From contig NZ_WOCA01000022.1 in assembly GCF_009728145.1 (NCBI RefSeq), positions 1 to 59,694 on the forward strand: a stretch of DNA of 59,694 nucleotides, given 5' to 3'. This DNA is from Ornithinibacillus caprae (GTDB lineage: Bacteria; Bacillota; Bacilli; Bacillales; Amphibacillaceae). Shown here piece by piece: positions 56,213 to 59,694 of the stretch. A program made the position numbers and the translations under genes. Every line of letters begins with the position of its first letter. The stretch's first letter is position 1. The notes beneath the pieces are model-generated. The model worked only from the letters and a program-made list of their open reading frames with translations. It was not told the origin of the DNA and did no database searches.

Positions 56213-56826
56213 TGACCTACTCAAGCGTCAACGAATATATAAATAGTTTAAAGAAAAGTTTAGTTGACTTCCCAACTAATGAAAGAGCATCCATACTCGA
56301 AGAAATAGAAGTACATTTAAATGAAAAAATTAATGATCTAATAAAAAGTGGTTATAGTAATGAAGCTGCTATAAATAAAGTATTAACCGAATTTAAACCA
56401 CCACAGGAATTATCAGAAGAATATCTAAAAGATAATTATAAAACTAATGATCATTTTCAAAATACAACTTCAATTGCTATAATTAATATAGGCTTATTCG
56501 GGTTATCATTTTTAGCTTTACCTATTTTAAAAGAAAGTCTGGATCTAGCTTTTATTATCTTTGGTGGTTTATTAACATTAATATTTGTAATTATTGTTAC
56601 CATAAAAAAACATTGGAAACCTGATGAAATAAAAACAGTGAATGTTATTCCTAAAGTTATACTTTATTTACTTTCCCCAGCTTCAATGTTGTTTCTTTGG
56701 ATTTCCATAAAGTCTAGTGAAGGGATTGTAATGTTTTCTTTGTACTATATGTTTGTCTATTGGATAATCCTTTTGCTTATTTGGTTGTTTGTGAAACTTA
56801 TTTTAAAAAAAATAAGATTACAATGA
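56212..56826 (+). CDS. HAAS domain-containing membrane protein (DUF1700-like)
   Basis: A 204-residue protein. Residues ~1-75 form a helical HAAS-type domain (NEYINSLKKSLVDFPTNERA, ILEEIEVHLNEKI, GYSNEAAINKVLTEFKPPQE). Four hydrophobic segments follow (about 85-103, 110-132, 145-167 and 172-197), ending in basic LKKIRLQ. HAAS domains couple to PadR-type genes in many Firmicutes and are thought to signal through the PadR partner. No enzyme motif is seen. It is the last gene of this transcript. Confidence 0.85.
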   Translation: MTYSSVNEYINSLKKSLVDFPTNERASILEEIEVHLNEKINDLIKSGYSNEAAINKVLTEFKPPQELSEEYLKDNYKTNDHFQNTTSIAIINIGLFGLSFLALPILKESLDLAFIIFGGLLTLIFVIIVTIKKHWKPDEIKTVNVIPKVILYLLSPASMLFLWISIKSSEGIVMFSLYYMFVYWIILLLIWLFVKLILKKIRLQ

Positions 56827-56885
56827 AGTTATTTGAAGCTTAGAATAATAATTCTAATAAAAATAAACAATTTGATAAGGAACCA

Positions 56886-56927
56886 AAATTAAAAACCCTA
56901 GGTTTCGTGTAACTTACAACCTAGGGT
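56886..56927 (-). terminator. Terminator of the minus-strand secreted protein gene
   Basis: ACCCTAGGTT (56895-56904) / AACCTAGGGT (56918-56927), a perfect 10-bp stem with a 13-base loop. On the minus strand it is followed by TTTTTAATTTT, so it terminates the gene at 56963-57655; it could also stop the converging HAAS transcript. Confidence 0.82.
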
Positions 56928-56962
56928 AAATATAAAATTTATTGATAGATATATTTAATCAT

Positions 56963-57655
56963 TTAACATAAAGCTGCTCCCCATACTAGACCACACATGG
57001 TTACACATAATGATACGGCACCTGGTCCAAGGCCTGCAAAGGCTAAGCAACCAAGTGTGCAAGTATAAAGTCCGCCAAAACCACATGCGAATTTAACCCA
57101 AAAATCACTAACTTGTATAGAATTACCAGGATTATGATTATATTCAAATAAAGGATTATCAATATTTCCTTCGCTGAAGTCATTTGTACTGTATTCATTA
57201 TGAATCATTAACGTACCATACTCATCATAATCTTTATAAGTTGTTAATTCATCATTTATACTAAAGTGAGAAAGTTTTAATACGTCATTACTTTCTTTAC
57301 TTAGAAATGCATAAACCACATCTATTTCATCATTTTGAGGATTCTTTACTACAGCATTAATCATTATTATATCTTCGTCAGCATAATCATGCTCACCTAG
57401 GTCGGCTACTAGAGCATATTTTTTATCTAAGTTTTTACTACTTACATTATTTTTAAATATATCACTTTTTTCAAGTGCTCGTAAATAATGATTTTTCTCT
57501 CCACCTTCAAGTGTTTCATATTGTAGGATATTTTCAGAGTCCTGATTAGTATCAATATTTTCTGCAGATGTATTCAAAGGTGCTATAAGTAACGTCAAGC
57601 ACATAATTCCTAGCATTAATACTTTAAATCGCTTTTTTGAAAATGATAACTTCAT
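56963..57655 (-). CDS. Secreted protein with Cys-rich tail, halocin C8-type bacteriocin/immunity fusion candidate
   Basis: A 230-residue protein with an N-terminal signal peptide (MKLSFSKKRFKVLMLGIMCL to about residue 31, cleavage after NTSA). A hydrophilic acidic domain (32-185) follows. The last ~42 residues are different in kind: hydrophobic, Gly-rich and with six Cys (FACGFGG, YTCTLGCLAF, SLCVTMCGLVWGAALC). This layout, signal peptide + polar domain + Cys-rich hydrophobic C-terminus, matches the 'putative immunity/bacteriocin fusion' proteins related to halocin C8, as I recall them. Function is not proven. Strong GGAGG before the ATG. It faces the padR-HAAS pair convergently. Confidence 0.65.
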   Translation of the reverse strand: MKLSFSKKRFKVLMLGIMCLTLLIAPLNTSAENIDTNQDSENILQYETLEGGEKNHYLRALEKSDIFKNNVSSKNLDKKYALVADLGEHDYADEDIIMINAVVKNPQNDEIDVVYAFLSKESNDVLKLSHFSINDELTTYKDYDEYGTLMIHNEYSTNDFSEGNIDNPLFEYNHNPGNSIQVSDFWVKFACGFGGLYTCTLGCLAFAGLGPGAVSLCVTMCGLVWGAALC

Positions 57656-58070
57656 TTGATAACCTCCAATTTTTAGTTATATTTAATAAATCTGTTTAAC
57701 ATTGTTAAAAAGTCACCTCCAATTATATATTTGCAGAATTACTAGGATGTCTTCTTGCTATATAGATTAATTTCCACAAAAGTAAAAATTATCCTTCTTT
57801 TTCATTGTGAAATAATTATAAAGAACTATTTATAAATAAAATAAGTATAACTTTATACCTAGGTTGTGAAAAATATGATAAAAAAATCTAGTTACTTAAA
57901 TAGAATGCATATTGTGAATATATCGTTCGATAAGAACCAGAGTCATTTTGTTTACTTGGTATCCACCAATGACCTTGATTTTGCCATCGTTCGAAGGTGG
58001 TTTCCCGTCCCCTTCCACCGAACACTAAGAATTGATGCTGTAGTCAATGGGTTTCGTAGTGTCTAGCTTT
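57656..58070. other. Upstream region of the secreted protein gene
   Basis: About 400 bases without a recognised gene. On the minus strand there are two ribosome-site-like TTGGAGGT strings, one before the gene and one about 50 bases further upstream that could serve a nine-codon frame (MLNRFIKYN). The part from ~57960 to 58066 is GC-richer (GGTTTCCCGTCCCCTTCCACC) and may be a mobile element fragment I do not recognise. Confidence 0.4.
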
Positions 58071-58079
58071 ACCACCGTT

Positions 58080-58260
58080 TACAGTGGTTCAATTTATCCG
58101 TGAGCTTTATTGTCCGTGAAAATAGTTCAATCTAAATAATGAATAAAGACATTAGAAAATACCGCCTGTGCCATATTTTTGAGCCAGCTATGACATGAAC
58201 GGAGCTTTATCCTATAATAATAGGCATGCACAACGAATGTGCCAATCTGTTATATAGGAG
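58080..58260 (+). mobile_element. Probable left end of an IS21-family element
   Basis: The region before the istA remnant has two imperfect repeats TTATCCGTGAGC and TTGTCCGTGAAA (58094-58125) with AGTGGTTCAATT and ATAGTTCAATCT around them, the multiple short end repeats typical of IS21-type ends. The exact terminus is not determined. Confidence 0.55.
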
Positions 58261-58268
58261 GTTTTTTA

Positions 58269-59015
58269 GTGGTTAAATATAGTGAAATTCTTAGGGTTCA
58301 TGCCCAAGGATTTAGTCAGCGGGGGATCGCATCAAGTTGTTCCAGTTCCAGGAATACCGTCAGTGAGGTCCTTGAGAGAGTGAATGCCCATAGCATTTCG
58401 TGGCCATTTGATAAGGACATGTCAGATGGTGATCTTCAAGAACTATTATTTCCGGAAAAGGGGGTACTTCTAATTTTAGAAGAAAGCCAGACTGTGAACA
58501 CATCCACAAAGAATAGCTAAAAGTAGAGTACTCTGTCGCTTTTATGGGATGAATGCTGTTTAAGTTGTAGATCGAATAAAGAAATCCCTTATAGTTATCG
58601 TCAATTTTATCGTTTTTATAATGAGTATGCCACTCGGACGAAAGCTACCATGCGTTTTAAAAGAAACCTGGAGAAATATTAGAAGTGGACTAGGCTGGTC
58701 AAACTATGATTGTAAAAGACAACATTACCGGTGAAGATATTCCTGCATACGTATTTGTTTCAACTTTACCTTGTAGTCAATATGCCTGTAGAAGCCATTC
58801 TTTCCATGGAAAGCGAAAATTGGATTACAACTCATATTCACGCATTTCAATTTTAAGGTGGTGTAACAAGAATCGTAGTTCCAGATAATCAAAAACCGGA
58901 GTTGTAAAAGCATCACGAACAGAACCCAATATTAATTGAACTTATCAAGAAATGGCGGAATATTATAATACAACAATTATTCCGGTCATCCAAAGGATTA
59001 TACCGAAGTTTTTAT
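58269..59015 (+). pseudogene. Decayed IS21-family transposase IstA
   Basis: The first ~78 residues read as an IstA N-terminus: VKYSEILRVHAQGFSQRGIA (HTH) then SRNTVSEVLERVN and ISWPFDKDMSDGDLQELLFP. The frame then breaks. In other frames pieces of the catalytic region follow: LWDEC, SYRQF(Y)RFYNEYATRTKATM, TMIVKDNITGEDIPAYVFVS, ENWITTHIHAFQF, GVTRIVVPDNQ and KASRTEPNIN..YQEMAEYYNTTIIPV. Several stops and indels separate them, and the 3' half plus istB are gone. GTG start after TAGGAGG. Confidence 0.88.
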
Positions 59016-59159
59016 TATCCCGATATAAGGCTGCTATTGATGATAATAACAGCCATATATCCTAATAATCTTCGGGAAAATCATCGATATATGATTGTGC
59101 TATTTTAAAACACAAAGTTTTAGAATCATATCTTCACTATCTTCCCAAACAGAATTCTC

Positions 59160-59391
59160 ATTAAATGACAAAATGTACTACCGTCATTCAGGACATCCAG
59201 GTGGATTAAAAGAACGTAATGCTGACGAAATGCGTACGAAATACCCAGAGCAAATGTTAGAGCTTGCTATCAAAGGAATGCTTCCAAAAGGTTCTTTAGG
59301 TCGTAAAATGGGTAAAAAATTACACGTATTCAGAGGTTCTGAACACACTCATCAAGCACAAAAACCAGAAGTTTACGAGCTTCGTGGATAA
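59160..59391 (+). pseudogene. 5'-truncated second copy of rplM
   Basis: Identical to the last 232 bases of rplM (53214-53445), i.e. codons from [10 protein letters not shown] onward. The N-terminal half is missing and the sequence joins unrelated DNA at 59159. A frame starting at 59095 would read [20 protein letters not shown] into the L13 tail, but there is no L13 N-terminal domain. Confidence 0.95.
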
Positions 59392-59410
59392 TTAAAAGGA
59401 GGTTAATCAA

Positions 59411-59694
59411 TTGGCACAAGTACAATACTACGGCACAGGTCGCCGCAAAAGTTCAACTGCTCGCGTACGTTTAGTACCAGGAACTGGTAATGTAACAATT
59501 AATGGTCGTGACGCTAAAGACTATTTCCCATATGAAACACAACTTCTAATTCTTAACCAGCCACTTAAGGCTACAGAAACGGAAGGAACTTATGACGTTT
59601 TAGTAAACGTTGATGGTGGAGGATTTACTGGTCAAGCTGGTGCAATCCGCCACGGAATCGCTCGTGCTTTATTAGAAGCTGATCCAGAATATCG
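59411..59694 (+). CDS. rpsI: Second copy of rpsI (partial, window end)
   Basis: The first 284 bases are identical to rpsI at 53465, including its AGGAGG site and TTG start. The gene runs off the window after about 94 of 130 codons. It has no L13 leader or promoter of its own in view, so expression would depend on read-through. If complete it gives the cell two S9 genes. Confidence 0.93.
   Translation, partial: MAQVQYYGTGRRKSSTARVRLVPGTGNVTINGRDAKDYFPYETQLLILNQPLKATETEGTYDVLVNVDGGGFTGQAGAIRHGIARALLEADPEY

Larger units (their letters stand above)
59160..59694 (+). repeat. Copy 2 of the 535-base duplication
   Basis: All 535 bases match 53214-53748 with no difference seen on reading both. Because the match continues to the window edge, the true repeat is longer than what is visible. 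Confidence 0.97.

Noticed and set aside
57866-58066. 66-codon plus-strand frame upstream of the IS21 remnant
   Set aside because: No ribosome site, no recognisable domain; composition changes midway, suggesting joined fragments.
53858-59159. Island as an integrative element using rpsI as attachment gene
   Set aside because: No integrase or recombinase of that kind is visible, and the duplicated segment is far longer than an attachment core; kept only as one option in the duplication finding.
59095-59391. 98-codon frame ending in L13 sequence
   Set aside because: Its first 23 residues come from unrelated DNA upstream of the duplication junction; the L13 part is a truncated copy, so it is listed as a pseudogene.

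Overview
The window is the translation/transcription core of a low-GC Gram-positive chromosome, from the family Bacillaceae. The gene order matches Bacillus subtilis from ctsR to rpsI almost gene for gene. The AT-rich codon use, frequent TTG/GTG starts with strong GGAGG sites, CtsR control, a T-box and a spo0H-type sigma factor all fit. A genus cannot be fixed. The absence of disA, ispD and ispF from their usual places suggests a lineage that departs from the B. subtilis pattern; a halophilic or marine Bacillaceae is my guess.

Layout. 1-366: end of an rRNA operon (23S 3' end, 5S, terminator). 395-1867: a Nudix hydrolase and an MgtC-family membrane protein. 1978-8475: CtsR-controlled protein quality control operon (ctsR-mcsA-mcsB-clpC), then radA. 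8693-16014: PIN/TRAM protein, gltX, T-box controlled cysE-cysS, then mrnC, rlmB and rae1. 16188-21379: sigH, rpmGB, secE, nusG, rplK, rplA, rplJ, rplL and a methyltransferase. 21956-34103: rpoB, rpoC, an L7Ae-like protein, rpsL, rpsG, fusA, tuf. 34691-49234: S10, spc and alpha ribosomal protein operons with secY, adk, infA and rpoA. 49471-53857: energy-coupling factor transporter module, truA, rplM and rpsI. These genes make ribosomes, tRNA-charging enzymes, RNA polymerase and the Sec channel, and most runs are separated only by leader hairpins that look like attenuators or autoregulatory sites.

53858-59694 is different. It is an accessory island: a frameshifted DDE transposase, a PadR regulator under a large palindromic operator, a HAAS-domain membrane protein, a divergent secreted protein with a cysteine-rich tail like halocin C8-type bacteriocin fusions, and a decayed IS21 istA. 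It ends with a second, sequence-identical copy of the 3' part of rplM plus rpsI that runs off the window.

The most notable items are this 535-base perfect duplication, the PadR/HAAS/bacteriocin-like cassette, two dispersed intergenic elements (one embedded in the spc operon between rplN and rplX), several leader hairpins (nusG, rpoA, rpoB-rpoC), and the absence of disA, ispD/ispF and map from an otherwise conserved order.
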